A stretch of 49,186 nt of DNA from Candidatus Zixiibacteriota bacterium (GCA_016867335.1 VGJU01000005.1:1-49186), one strand, 5' to 3'; positions 9,027-18,509 are shown, numbered from the stretch's first letter. Notes: generated by a model from the sequence alone, not told the origin. A program made the numbers and translations.

Positions 9027-9107
9027 GCGTATCTCAAGGATACACCCATGCGATCTTTTCGAAGCCTCTACTATGGCGTCAGACATCGTCTCGACAGGGG
9101 GAATGGC

Positions 9108-10001
9108 ATGAAACTCAAAGTCATGGACGGAGAAGTGGAAATGGGGGGGAGATACCTTTCTACACTTCGCGAAGCCAACGACCTATTGCACGACCGACAG
9201 GCGCTTCAGGCGCGTATGGAAGAGGATGGCTACCTGCTGATCCGGGGGCTCCAGAAAGTAGAGAACGTAAAGGCCGCGCGTCGTGTGATGGTCGAAAACC
9301 TGAAAGCCAACAATCAGTTGAACCCGGATTTTCCGGTGGACGACGCCGTACCAGCCGAAGGAGCGCGAGGCCGCTTTATGGGCGGCACCAAGGCAATCAC
9401 CCATACCCCTGAATTTCTTTCCGTCGTCGAATCCCCCGAAATCATGGGTTTTTTCGAACACTTTCTCGGCGGCCCGTCGCTTACCTTTGACTACAAATGG
9501 CTCCGCGCCATCGGCCCCGGCGACAGTTCGGGCGCGCATTACGACGTGGTGTACATGGGGCGCGGTACGCGCAACCTGTACACGGTCTGGACGCCGCTCG
9601 GCGACGTGCCTTATTCGATGGGGCCTCTTGTCGTACTGGTAGGTTCACACCGATTTGACAAGGTGCGGCAGACCTACGGCGAAATGGATGTAGACCGTGA
9701 CCTGGTCTCCGGACATTTTTCGAAAGACCCGGTCGAACTCGTGGAACGCTATGGAGGACAATGGCAGACTATCGAGTTTGCCATGGGGGATGTACTGGTC
9801 TTTAGCATGTATACCATGCACGGCTCTATCGTCAACACGTCAAACCGGTTCCGGTTTAGCGCCGATACCCGCTATCAGCTTGCCAGCGACCCGGTGGACG
9901 AACGCTGGATGGGCGAAACCCCGATCGCACACTATGCATGGACAAAAACGCCGGGAAAAATGGTGTCCATGGATGAGATGCGAAAGAAATGGGATGTATA
10001 G
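9108..10001 (+). CDS. phytanoyl-CoA dioxygenase (PhyH) family protein
   Basis: 297-residue Fe(II)/2-oxoglutarate-dependent dioxygenase of the PhyH type. The iron triad is visible: His144 and Asp146 in SSGAHYDVVY and His238 in MYTMHGSIVN. The arginine in NRFRFSADTRYQ would bind 2-oxoglutarate. The N-terminal DGYLLIRGL motif is also family-typical. The substrate is unknown; PhyH paralogues are very numerous in some sponge and sediment lineages. ATG 9108 has AGGGGGAA upstream. An in-frame ATG at 9048 with AAGGAT upstream would add 20 residues without domain content. It follows the broken asparaginase gene by 81 bases. Confidence 0.85.
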   Translation: MKLKVMDGEVEMGGRYLSTLREANDLLHDRQALQARMEEDGYLLIRGLQKVENVKAARRVMVENLKANNQLNPDFPVDDAVPAEGARGRFMGGTKAITHTPEFLSVVESPEIMGFFEHFLGGPSLTFDYKWLRAIGPGDSSGAHYDVVYMGRGTRNLYTVWTPLGDVPYSMGPLVVLVGSHRFDKVRQTYGEMDVDRDLVSGHFSKDPVELVERYGGQWQTIEFAMGDVLVFSMYTMHGSIVNTSNRFRFSADTRYQLASDPVDERWMGETPIAHYAWTKTPGKMVSMDEMRKKWDV

Positions 10002-10010
10002 ATTTGTTCA

Positions 10011-10052
10011 AAGGATGAATGATAAAGGGTGAATTATGAAGGATGAAAAAAG
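10011..10052. repeat. heptanucleotide repeat array at the M28-FtsX start
   Basis: Six successive 7-base units (AAGGATG, AATGATA, AAGGGTG, AATTATG, AAGGATG, AAAAAAG) cover the spacer and the first codons of the next gene. The ATG at 10036 lies inside unit four. Because seven is not a multiple of three, the array can supply start codons in any frame. The same style of array occurs at 14551, 19553, 21781, 21823 and 22085. Confidence 0.6.
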
Positions 10053-13000
10053 ACGGATAAGGTGGACCGTGTTGTCGGGGTTTCTTTTTCTCCTGTTATC
10101 TGCCGGATGCCAAACACAAGGGGCGCGTACGGCGCATGTGCGGCTGGAGCAGACGACCGATGTTCGCACGGTAGCCGCTTCTGTCGATTCCACTCGAATA
10201 CGCAGGACCATCGTCGATTTGGCAGGGTTTGGCACGCGCATGACCGGCTATCCCGGGGCGACGCAGGCCGCGCACTATCTGGTCGACCGGTTGCGCGACA
10301 TCGGCGTGGAGGAAGTGGAACTCGAAGAGTTTATCGCATCCGTTCCGCTTGACGAAGGTGGAGAACTCACCTTGCCGGACGCTGCCTTCGCCGATAGCAC
10401 GGGAGCGCTTCTGCGTAACCTGCCCCTGTATGCGGTATGGCCTAACCTTGTGCGCACCTCGACGCTTCCGGCGGAAGGGCTGGATGCCAAGTTGTATTAT
10501 GTAGGCGCAGGCGACTGGGCGGACTTTAACGGTATCGATCCCCAAAACGCCATCGTGCTCATGGATTTCAATTCGGGGGTCAACTGGCAAAACGCGGCCC
10601 AGTTGGGCGCGCGTGCCGCGATCTTTGCCGAACCCGACCGGATGACGCGTGTAGACGGGGAAGAGAAGTATCTTCAGGTTCCGATCAATTTCCCGCGTTT
10701 CTTTATGAAAAAAGAGCATGCCCGTCCGTTGATCGACCTGATCCGGCAACAGGGACCACAGCACGTCCGGGCCAAGGCGCGGATGACATGGAAACGCCTG
10801 CCTGCCTATAACGTTCTAGGCAAAATCACCGGCACGCATCCCATCCTCAAAGACGAAGCCATCGTCCTCGAATCGTATTACGACTCGATGTCGCCCGTAC
10901 CGGCGGTGTCTCCCGGCGCCAATCAGGCGTCGGGCACGGCGGCACTCGTCGAGATGGCGCACTACTTCAAAACCCATCCGCCGGCACGCACCGTCTACTT
11001 TCTGGCTACCTCCGGACACTTTCTTTCGCTGAGCGGTGTCAACGATTTTGCGCACCGTCACACCCGCAAAAACGAATACTTCGCTCGACAGGTAAAAGAA
11101 CCGATCAACATGAAGTTGTTTATCGGGTTGGACCTGTCCAGTGCCCGCGACCAGATCGGAGTCTACTATGCGGGCATCCTGTTTGCCGGAAACTCGTTTG
11201 AAAAACAGCGGTTTTTTACTCCGTTCGGTAAAACCTTTATGGCGCACGCCGGCGAGATCACCAGCGCGCTGGGACTGCCAAACGATATCCTGATGAACGT
11301 CATCACCCCGACCCAGGGGATACAGTCGTCCGAGTTCTTCCCCGCAGGCAATATCGGTCTCGACGGCGAACTGATTTTCTGGTCAGGGTTTCCGGCGCTT
11401 TCTTTTGCTACCATCTTTGATGCCCGTGTGTATGTGGATACACCCATCGACACCCCAGACCGTGTCCACTATGGCCACCTGTACACCCAGACGGCCTTTA
11501 TGACGGTGCTGTTGGCCAAGGCGATCAACAACCCGGACCTGTTTCCCGACTTCAAGATGCAACTGGAAGATCGGTTTGTCCGGGGACGTATCCGCGTGGT
11601 GGAGTTCGACCCCAAAAAGAGCTATATCCCCAGCACACCCAAACCCGGTGCAGTGGTGCGATTTCGGCGCTATAACAAAAGCATAAGCGGTGTCAAGAAC
11701 GAGATTTTTGTCATGGCCGACAGCAACGGCGTAGCTGAATGTACCGAACTGGAGGCCGGGCGCGTGTATCCCACCGAGGGGTATGTCCTTGACCCGGAAA
11801 CGGGCAATATCATCTACGCCCCGGACCGGGGACCCTGCGGAAAAGGCGCGTATCCGCTCGAAATCCGTATGGACTGGTTGGACAAGGAAAAACCCACGGT
11901 CGTGTTTCGGTGCGAGGCGACCAATATCTACGATCTGGTTGATCCCCGTTTTCTCAAAAGGCTCAATGAGGCCGTTCTGCTCAATGAGTCGGGAACCCAG
12001 CCCATCGAATTCGGTTTGACGTTTCAGGAAGGCGGGTGGACGACCGGTAACACCTACGAAGAGGATACGGCGGCGTTGTTTGTGCGCCCCGGCACGCGGT
12101 TCAAATTGACCATGTCGAGTGGGCTTATCGGTCGGCGTCTCGTGCTGACCAACGCCAGCGCCGAAAACCCCGAAGGCATAGGGTTTCCAGCCGGTCAGCT
12201 TTCGATCCCGTACACCTCTTATCAAGTGGCGCAGGATATGTGGCATTTAGACGACGCGCGTATCCGGGCGCTCAAAAGCGCCGGAGTCGGTAGCGACCGA
12301 CTGGAGTTGTTTCATCAAACCGCCCGCCAACTGCTCAACCGTGCGGAAACGGCACGCCAGTCGCTCGAATGGGACAGCTTTATCAAGCACGCCCGCGCCG
12401 CATGGGGCTACGAATCCCGCGCGTATCCGGACGCCACCGATACGGCCAACGACGTCGTGTCCGGCGTGTTGTTCTACATGGCGCTTGTCATCCCCTTTGC
12501 CTATGCGCTGGAGCGGCTCCTGTTCGGTTTTGCCAACATATACCGCCGCATCGCCACCACTTTCGGTATCTTTCTCGCCTCCTATTTTATCCTGCGTGTA
12601 AGTCATCCGGCGTTTCAGATCAGCGCCACGCCGGACATCGTGCTGTTGGCGTTTATCACGCTGACCCTTGCCTTGATCGTCATCTGGCTGATTTCGGCAC
12701 GGTTTACCCGTACCATGCAACACATCCGACATGCTGGGGCGCGTATACACAACACCGACGTCCAACGTTCGAGCGCGCTCGGAACCGCGTTTGCTCTCGG
12801 CATCGGCAACATGCGCAAACGCAAAGCGCGTACCATGCTAACCTGTCTCACGCTCATCCTGCTCGTCTTTACCGTGCTGTCGTTTACTTCGGTGCAGACC
12901 TATCTACGTATCCAGAAAGTAAGCCGCGATGCCGAGGCCCGATACACGGGGTTTCTGGTCCGCAATTTGGGGTGGGAGCCGCTCCAGAAACAGACCCATC

Positions 13001-14571
13001 AATATCTTATGTCCGAATTCGGCTCGCGAGAAGAGGAAGACAAAGATATCGTCATCGCGCCCCGGTCGTGGTATTCGAGCGCCGCACCGGGGATCAAGAC
13101 CTTTATCAAAGTGGAACGCGATGTCGCCTCCGCCCCCGCCGCGCCGGAGACCAGCTACCGCACCGCCTATGCCTCAGCCATGTTAGGATTGACCCCCCAA
13201 GAAACATCGGTCTCCGGTTTAGATGGCACGCTTTTGGCCGGACGTTGGTTTCGGCCCGGCGAACGCGCGGTGTGTATCCTTCCCGCCGACTTGGCGGAAC
13301 TGCTTTCGATCCGCCGCGAAGACGTAGAGGCAACCGATGTACATATCTTCGGACAACCGCACCGGGTGATCGGGTTGTTCGATCCAGCCACGTTCGAGAA
13401 CTTGCGCGACCTCGACGGCGAACCGCTTACGCCGGTGGATTTTACGGCAACCGGACAGGATTTGCTGACGCAACTGGCTCAAAAGAACTACGACGAAGAA
13501 CCGCTCGACATGGCCGAATTCAAACACCAGTTAGCCGCCAACACGATCCTTGCGCCACAGCCGGTCGTGGACGATCTGGGCGGCACGCTCCGGTCGGTGG
13601 CGGTCCGATTTGCCTCCGAGACATCGGCCCGAACCCGTATCGACCGGTTTCTACCACGTCTTGGCATTCCCGTGATTGCCAGTGTGGACGGTAAAGTCGC
13701 CGTATATAGCTCGATCGCGCTAAGTTCGCTGTCAGGGCTTGGCAACATGTTTATCCCCTTGCTGGTGGCGGCGCTTATCATCCTCAACACCATGATGAAC
13801 GCCGTCTACGAACGGTTCCGCGAAATCGGTGTATACAGCGCCGTGGGGCTGGCTCCCGTACATATCGGCGCGCTGTTTATGGCCGAGGCGTGCGTCTACG
13901 CGGTGGTCGGCGGCATGGCGGGCTATCTGATCGGTCAGACCGTAGCGAGTGGCATCACCGAATACCAACTGCTGGCAGGGCTTACACTCAACTACTCGTC
14001 GCTCTCCGCCGTAGCATCCACCGCGCTCGTGATGTCGGTCGTTCTGCTCTCCACGGTGTACCCGGCGCGCAAAGCCGCGCAGATGGCCGTGCCCGACGTC
14101 AACCGCCAGTGGAGTTTTCCGGAGCCGCAGGGCAATCTGTGGAGCTTCGAATTTCCCTTTACCATAAGCCGTGCCGAAACACCCGGGTTGTGCACTTATC
14201 TGGTCCGGCTGTTCGAATCGTACGAGGAAAGTGCGCTCGGTTCGTTTATGGCCTCCGGTGTGCGTATGACCAGAAAGACCGAGAACGGCGCCGAAACGTA
14301 TACGGTCGCCATGAACATCTGGCTGGCCCCATACGACATGGGCGTAAGCCAACGCGTCTCCTTGCGGGCCGCTCCGGCGCAAGGCGAACACGACCTCTAT
14401 GCCGTATGGGTGGATATCCACCGCGAAAGCGGCGACGTGGATTCGTGGCAAAGGCTCAACCGGCGTTTTCTAAACGCCCTCCGCAAACAGTTTCTGATCT
14501 GGCGTACTATCGACCACGAAACCAAAATGGAATATGCATCCGAGGGACGGAGAATGAAGTGTGAAGTGTGA
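10036..14571 (+). CDS. degenerate M28 peptidase domain fused to FtsX/MacB-type permease
   Basis: 1511-residue lipoprotein-anchored membrane protein. The N-terminus has a lipoprotein signal with lipobox LSAGC (lipidated Cys25). Residues about 40-490 are an M28 aminopeptidase-like domain. At the usual zinc and catalytic positions it has Tyr281 (in SYYDS, normally H), Asn296-Gln297 (GANQASG, normally a D) and Gly327-His328 (normally EE). Only the later aspartate (Asp366, GLDLSS) looks kept. Residues about 490-800 are an extracytoplasmic linker. Three helices follow (about 808-893), then an FtsX unit: a helix at 929-951, a periplasmic domain, and helices at about 1234-1342 with ERFREIGVYSAVGLAP. 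The last 170 residues are unassigned. No ABC ATPase gene adjoins it. The peptidase part is probably non-catalytic. Confidence 0.8.
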   Translation: MKDEKRRIRWTVLSGFLFLLLSAGCQTQGARTAHVRLEQTTDVRTVAASVDSTRIRRTIVDLAGFGTRMTGYPGATQAAHYLVDRLRDIGVEEVELEEFIASVPLDEGGELTLPDAAFADSTGALLRNLPLYAVWPNLVRTSTLPAEGLDAKLYYVGAGDWADFNGIDPQNAIVLMDFNSGVNWQNAAQLGARAAIFAEPDRMTRVDGEEKYLQVPINFPRFFMKKEHARPLIDLIRQQGPQHVRAKARMTWKRLPAYNVLGKITGTHPILKDEAIVLESYYDSMSPVPAVSPGANQASGTAALVEMAHYFKTHPPARTVYFLATSGHFLSLSGVNDFAHRHTRKNEYFARQVKEPINMKLFIGLDLSSARDQIGVYYAGILFAGNSFEKQRFFTPFGKTFMAHAGEITSALGLPNDILMNVITPTQGIQSSEFFPAGNIGLDGELIFWSGFPALSFATIFDARVYVDTPIDTPDRVHYGHLYTQTAFMTVLLAKAINNPDLFPDFKMQLEDRFVRGRIRVVEFDPKKSYIPSTPKPGAVVRFRRYNKSISGVKNEIFVMADSNGVAECTELEAGRVYPTEGYVLDPETGNIIYAPDRGPCGKGAYPLEIRMDWLDKEKPTVVFRCEATNIYDLVDPRFLKRLNEAVLLNESGTQPIEFGLTFQEGGWTTGNTYEEDTAALFVRPGTRFKLTMSSGLIGRRLVLTNASAENPEGIGFPAGQLSIPYTSYQVAQDMWHLDDARIRALKSAGVGSDRLELFHQTARQLLNRAETARQSLEWDSFIKHARAAWGYESRAYPDATDTANDVVSGVLFYMALVIPFAYALERLLFGFANIYRRIATTFGIFLASYFILRVSHPAFQISATPDIVLLAFITLTLALIVIWLISARFTRTMQHIRHAGARIHNTDVQRSSALGTAFALGIGNMRKRKARTMLTCLTLILLVFTVLSFTSVQTYLRIQKVSRDAEARYTGFLVRNLGWEPLQKQTHQYLMSEFGSREEEDKDIVIAPRSWYSSAAPGIKTFIKVERDVASAPAAPETSYRTAYASAMLGLTPQETSVSGLDGTLLAGRWFRPGERAVCILPADLAELLSIRREDVEATDVHIFGQPHRVIGLFDPATFENLRDLDGEPLTPVDFTATGQDLLTQLAQKNYDEEPLDMAEFKHQLAANTILAPQPVVDDLGGTLRSVAVRFASETSARTRIDRFLPRLGIPVIASVDGKVAVYSSIALSSLSGLGNMFIPLLVAALIILNTMMNAVYERFREIGVYSAVGLAPVHIGALFMAEACVYAVVGGMAGYLIGQTVASGITEYQLLAGLTLNYSSLSAVASTALVMSVVLLSTVYPARKAAQMAVPDVNRQWSFPEPQGNLWSFEFPFTISRAETPGLCTYLVRLFESYEESALGSFMASGVRMTRKTENGAETYTVAMNIWLAPYDMGVSQRVSLRAAPAQGEHDLYAVWVDIHRESGDVDSWQRLNRRFLNALRKQFLIWRTIDHETKMEYASEGRRMKCEV
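14551..14571. repeat. heptanucleotide repeat array at the M28-FtsX stop
   Basis: Three 7-base units, AGAATGA then AGTGTGA twice, make up the last codons of the M28-FtsX gene (MKCEV) and supply its TGA stop. This is a different unit from the array at the same gene's start. Confidence 0.5.
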
Positions 14572-14658
14572 AGGCGCGAAACCTGCTCTTCCGCTTTGTC
14601 CGGAACAGAAAGCAGAGACACGGCGCGTCGTGTCCGATGGCAAAGAGGCATCCGAAAA

Positions 14659-16335
14659 ATGACCGAACCTTATCGAGATTTTATCCGCGACATCATTGAC
14701 GAAGACATGAAAACCGGCAAGTTCGACCGACGGGTGATGACCCGCTTTCCACCCGAACCCAACGGGTATCTGCATCTTGGCCATGCCAAGTCGATCTGTC
14801 TCAACTTTGGCGTGGCCACCGAATACGGGGGGCTCTGCAACCTGCGTTTCGACGATACCAACCCGGTCAAGGAAAACGAGGAATACGTCCACAATATACA
14901 GCGCGACGTAAAATGGCTGGGGTTCGACTGGGACGACCGACTGTATTTTGCCTCGGACTATTTCGAACAACTCTACACCCATGCCATCACGCTTATCAAA
15001 CGCGGTAAGGCGTATGTGGACAGTCTTTCGCAGGACGAAATCCGCGCGCACCGAGGCGCACCCGGCGCGCCGGGCATCGAAAGCCCCTACCGCGACCGTC
15101 CGGTCGAAGAAAATCTGGCGCTGTTTCGCCGGATGCGCGAAGGCGCGTTTGCAGATGGAACGCACGTTCTCCGCGCAAAAATCGACATGGCGCATCCCAA
15201 TCTCGTCATGCGCGATCCGGTGCTCTACCGTATCCGCCACGCGCATCATCACCGGACAGGCGATAACTGGCCCATCTATCCCATGTACGATTATACCCAC
15301 TGTCTGTCGGACTCGATAGAGGGGGTCACGCACTCGCTGTGTACATGGGAGTTCGAAATCAACCGTCCGCTGTACGACTGGATCTTAGATGCGCTTGAGG
15401 TATATCACCCCCAGCAGATCGAGTTCGCTCCGCTCAACGTCGCCTATACCATACTCTCGAAACGATTGTATCGTCCGTTGATCGAAAAGGGCATCCTGTC
15501 GGGTTGGGACGACCCGCGCGTGCCTACCATCGCGGGGATGCGGCGAAGGGGCTATACACCGGCGTCGATCCGGGCGTTTATGGAGCGCGTGGGAGTGGCG
15601 AAAAAGGAAAACCTCATCGATATGGCGTTGTTCGAGTACTGTATCCGTGAAGACCTCAACAAAACCTCGCCCCGCGTCCTTGCCGTGTTGCGACCGCTCA
15701 AAGTGGTCGTAATCAACTTTCCGGAAGACCAGGTCGAGACGTTTGATGCGGTCAACAACCCCGAAGATGCGTCGATGGGCACACGCAAAATACCGTTCTG
15801 CCGCGAAATTTTTATCGAACGGGACGATTTCGAGGAAAATCCGCCCAAAGGCTATTTCCGGCTGGCCCCGGGACAGGAAGTCCGGCTCCGCTATGCGTAT
15901 TACATCACCTGCACGGATGTCGTCAAGGATGCGGACGGCAACGTCGTCGAACTGCGGTGTACGTACGACCCGGCGTCAAGCGGAGGCGGAACACCCGACG
16001 GACGCAAGGTCAAAGGCACGATACACTGGGTGTCGGCGCGTCACGCCATAGACGCCGAAGTGCGGCTCTACGACCGTCTGTTTAACAATCCGGAACCGGA
16101 TGTGACCGACGAGGAAAAACTGCCGGAGATTCTCAATCCCGGCTCGCTCGAAACGCTATCCGGATGCCGTCTCGAGCCGTCGCTGGCGCATGCCGACCCC
16201 GGAAGCCGGTATCAGTTCGAACGCATCGGGTATTTCTGCGCCGACAGCGAAGACTCACGGCCCGACGCACCCGTGTTCAACCGCACGGTAACACTCCGCG
16301 ACACCTGGGCGAAACTGCAGAAGAAGGATGGGTAA
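14659..16335 (+). CDS. glnS: glutaminyl-tRNA synthetase
   Basis: 558-residue class I synthetase that charges tRNA-Gln directly in the cytoplasm. The catalytic domain has the HIGH-type motif in [17 protein letters not shown] and the family phrase [15 protein letters not shown]. The KMSKS equivalent is ILSKR, as in other GlnRS. The anticodon-binding beta-barrel domains follow, with [16 protein letters not shown] and the C-terminal [13 protein letters not shown]. The length is close to E. coli GlnRS (554). ATG 14659 starts the usual N-terminus; an in-frame upstream start at 14596 adds residues without similarity. It stands alone, with no linked translation genes. Confidence 0.95.
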   Translation: MTEPYRDFIRDIIDEDMKTGKFDRRVMTRFPPEPNGYLHLGHAKSICLNFGVATEYGGLCNLRFDDTNPVKENEEYVHNIQRDVKWLGFDWDDRLYFASDYFEQLYTHAITLIKRGKAYVDSLSQDEIRAHRGAPGAPGIESPYRDRPVEENLALFRRMREGAFADGTHVLRAKIDMAHPNLVMRDPVLYRIRHAHHHRTGDNWPIYPMYDYTHCLSDSIEGVTHSLCTWEFEINRPLYDWILDALEVYHPQQIEFAPLNVAYTILSKRLYRPLIEKGILSGWDDPRVPTIAGMRRRGYTPASIRAFMERVGVAKKENLIDMALFEYCIREDLNKTSPRVLAVLRPLKVVVINFPEDQVETFDAVNNPEDASMGTRKIPFCREIFIERDDFEENPPKGYFRLAPGQEVRLRYAYYITCTDVVKDADGNVVELRCTYDPASSGGGTPDGRKVKGTIHWVSARHAIDAEVRLYDRLFNNPEPDVTDEEKLPEILNPGSLETLSGCRLEPSLAHADPGSRYQFERIGYFCADSEDSRPDAPVFNRTVTLRDTWAKLQKKDG

Positions 16336-16438
16336 AACCTGAAAACGCTTGGCGCCAATCATTCCGCGCCGACATCCTGGCACTGGAGAAGGAAACCGAA
16401 GGGCTGCTGGGCAAGATTATCTGAGACGGAGGATGTTG

Positions 16439-17089
16439 ATGACGGACCATGAGTTTGAGCGATATCATCGACGCTCCATTCGTCTCAAGGTGTACGATTA
16501 CAGACGATGCGGCGCATATTTTATTACCGTGTGCGTTCAGAATCGCTTCTGTCTGTTCGGAGAAATCGTCGATGGGGTCATGAAAATAAATGAAGCGGGG
16601 CAGATAGCGCAAAACGTATGGAACGATTTGCCGCGTCATTATCCACACATGGTCTTGGATGCGTGGGTAATTATGCCGAATCATGTTCATGGCATCATAT
16701 TTTTATCCGATGTCCGGGATGACGGTGAACCCATGCCCCCACGGGTTGAATCCGTAGGGGCGGGTTTCAAACCCGCCCCTACAGGGATGCCCGATGTCCG
16801 GGATGACGGTGAACCCATGCCCCCACGGGTTGAATCCGTAGGGGCGGGTTTCAAACCCGCCCACACACATGGTTTGCCGGAAATCGTCCGGGCATTCAAA
16901 ACATTTTCGGCGCGTCGTATCAACCCATGGCGTCATACACCCGGTACGCCCGTATGGCAACGCAATTATTACGAACATATCATCCGCAATGAAGAATCCC
17001 TACATCGCATCCGACAGTACATTGCCGACAATCCCGCCCGGTGGACGGAGGACCGCAACCATCCGGACGCCATCGGAAGACGCGTGTGA
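16439..17089 (+). CDS. REP-associated tyrosine transposase (RAYT, Y1_Tnp family)
   Basis: 216 residues of the IS200/IS605-related TnpA_REP family of single-strand HUH transposases. It starts with RSIRLKVYDYRRCGAYFITVCVQNR, has the metal-binding HUH motif in MPNHVHGI, and the catalytic-tyrosine region WQRNYYEHIIRNEE near the end. In this family the enzyme acts on REP palindromes. The middle of the protein (about residues 91-142) is a 28-residue unit present about twice, encoded by REP-like palindromic DNA at 16707-16862 and reading VGAGFKPAPT. The frame stays open. ATG 16439 has GGAGG six bases upstream. It lies between glnS and a PfkB kinase, with no terminal inverted repeats seen. Confidence 0.88.
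   Translation: MTDHEFERYHRRSIRLKVYDYRRCGAYFITVCVQNRFCLFGEIVDGVMKINEAGQIAQNVWNDLPRHYPHMVLDAWVIMPNHVHGIIFLSDVRDDGEPMPPRVESVGAGFKPAPTGMPDVRDDGEPMPPRVESVGAGFKPAHTHGLPEIVRAFKTFSARRINPWRHTPGTPVWQRNYYEHIIRNEESLHRIRQYIADNPARWTEDRNHPDAIGRRV
16707..16862. repeat. tandem 84-bp repeat inside the RAYT gene
   Basis: Copy one spans 16707-16790. Copy two starts at 16791 and matches until about 16862, where it breaks inside the palindrome. The 84-base period is 28 codons, so the duplication keeps frame. Each copy carries the REP-like palindrome. Confidence 0.85.
16754..16782. repeat. REP-like palindrome
   Basis: A perfect 29-base inverted repeat: arms GTAGGGGCGGGTTT and AAACCCGCCCCTAC around a single C. A second copy at 16838-16862 is identical up to the last four bases, where it diverges. 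On both strands the sequence would form a strong G/C-rich hairpin, as in RAYT-associated REP elements. Confidence 0.85.
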
Positions 17090-17156
17090 CCCACAGCCTC
17101 AACTCCTATCCGGGCATGAAACTCTCCGGTATCGAACAACTCAGCGGAGCGTGTGA

Positions 17157-18140
17157 ATGAACGAGCGCATCAGACAGACCGTCGCCTGGTTTTCGACGAT
17201 GAAGATCGTTGTGGTGGGCGATGTGATGCTGGACCTCTACGAATACTGCTATACCGACCGAAGCAAGCCCATCGACTCGGAGAAGCCGGGCCGGCGGGCG
17301 TACACCGCGCAGGCGGTGCACCGTAGCCCCGGCGGCGCGGGTAACGTGGCGGCCAACCTCGCCTCGCTTTCGGTCACCACCGTGCTAATCGGGGTCGCCG
17401 GCAACGACGGCCATAACTTGACGCTCCAGCAACTCTGCGAACGCCGAGGTATACGCGCCCGGTTCATCCGCGATCCGGCGCGGCAGACGACCACCAAAAA
17501 CCGGTTGTATCTCGACGACGAATACCTGCTCCGCCGTGACGACGAATGTACCGACCCCATCCCGGAAACGGTCGGACTGAGCCTTTTCAACGAAGTCCTG
17601 TGCGAACTCGATGGCGCCGACGCGGTCGTGCTGAGCGACTACGCCAAGGGTGTATTCTCCGAGACGCTGGCACAGGAAATCATCACCGTTTGCCACACCC
17701 GGTCGCTGCCGGTGATCGTGGACTTCAAACCCGCGCATCGCGTCTTCTTTCGCGGTGCGTCGATCATCGCCCCTAATGCCGGAGAAGCCGAGTCGCTACT
17801 GCCGAGCAAGCGATTTTCCAGCCCGACGGACGATACGCTCGAATGCAACGCACGCCGACTTCACGCGCTTCTCGATTGCCGCAACCTTATCGTCACGCTC
17901 GGAGAACACGGTCTCTGCGGAACCGACGGAAAGACGTTTTTTCATGTCCCCTCACACCGGGTCCAAGTAGTCGACGCGGTTGGGTGCGGGGATACCGTAC
18001 GCGCCGTGCTGGCGCTCGGACACGCAGCGGGGCTTGACCTGCGCGAAGCCGCCGAGTTGGCCAACCGCGCCGCCGGCATGGTAATCCGCAAAACCGGCAC
18101 GGCCACCCTTACCCGCGAAGAACTGCTGGCCTATCCATAA
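17157..18140 (+). CDS. PfkB-family sugar kinase, RfaE domain I (HldE-like)
   Basis: 327-residue ribokinase-fold kinase most like the kinase half of HldE/RfaE, which phosphorylates heptose-7-phosphate on the way to ADP-heptose for LPS. Visible features are VVVGDVMLDLYEYC, the substrate-binding SPGGAGNVAANLASL, VVLSDYAKG, and the catalytic GCGDT (usually GAGDT) near the C-terminus with its aspartate base intact. The nucleotidyltransferase half of HldE is absent, so it is either a separate HldA-like kinase or a related sugar kinase. ATG 17157 has a GGAG eight bases upstream. Confidence 0.78.
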   Translation: MNERIRQTVAWFSTMKIVVVGDVMLDLYEYCYTDRSKPIDSEKPGRRAYTAQAVHRSPGGAGNVAANLASLSVTTVLIGVAGNDGHNLTLQQLCERRGIRARFIRDPARQTTTKNRLYLDDEYLLRRDDECTDPIPETVGLSLFNEVLCELDGADAVVLSDYAKGVFSETLAQEIITVCHTRSLPVIVDFKPAHRVFFRGASIIAPNAGEAESLLPSKRFSSPTDDTLECNARRLHALLDCRNLIVTLGEHGLCGTDGKTFFHVPSHRVQVVDAVGCGDTVRAVLALGHAAGLDLREAAELANRAAGMVIRKTGTATLTREELLAYP

Positions 18141-18154
18141 CAAGCCGATGCCTA

Positions 18155-18202
18155 TTGACAGAGCTGTACAAACGTTCGATTTTGTACGAAATGTACTTCG
18201 TA
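18155..18202 (+). promoter_or_regulatory. -35 element and nested inverted repeats upstream of a relBE-like remnant
   Basis: TTGACA at 18155-18160 is followed by an inverted repeat GTACAAA (18166-18172) / TTTGTAC (18181-18187) with an 8-base loop. A second dyad overlaps it, TACGAA (18185-18190) / TTCGTA (18197-18202) around ATGTAC. This is the layout expected of an autoregulated toxin-antitoxin operator. No good -10 was found at the right distance, so the promoter itself may be dead. Confidence 0.45.
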
Positions 18203-18249
18203 TCTGTCTGTCCTCCTTATTTCAATCTTACCCATTATGGGGTTGTCCT

Positions 18250-18491
18250 ATGACTCGACGACCGGATAGCAATATACGAGACCGCTTTGACAAAGCGGTC
18301 CTTGCAGAAGCCTCTGCGGTGCTGGGAGACATGGAAAAGGAAGACACGGTCCCATGGGAACAGGTCAAGCTCAAACGAGGATATATACCGATCACGGATG
18401 AACGACTATCGTGAGTTATATCAAATTAAAGACCATGCGTTGGTGATCCTTGTCTTGAGCATGGGACATCCGAAGTGATATTTACCGGTAG
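18250..18491 (+). pseudogene. remnant of a RelBE-like toxin-antitoxin locus
   Basis: Frame one from ATG 18250 reads an antitoxin-like C-terminal end (EKEDTVPWEQVK), followed by unrelated residues. Another frame, from about 18377, reads the C-terminal half of a RelE/ParE toxin: EDIYRSRMNDYRELYQIKDH, then ALVILVLSMGHPK and a TGA at 18476-18478. Dropping one T there restores the family ending GHPK-DIYR followed by TAG (18489-18491). So the antitoxin tail is fused by deletion to the toxin tail, and the toxin end is frameshifted. The toxin N-terminus is missing. Nothing here is likely to be functional. Confidence 0.65.
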
Positions 18492-18509
18492 CTAACACGG
18501 GAGGTTTTT

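Noticed and set aside
7887-9086. 399-codon frame antisense to the asparaginase gene
   Set aside because: The plus strand has clear family motifs over the whole region; the antisense product shows none.
14616-14635. GACACG/CGTGTC dyad upstream of glnS
   Set aside because: The centre is imperfect, there is no T-run, and the position relative to a promoter is unclear; it is likely chance in GC-rich DNA.
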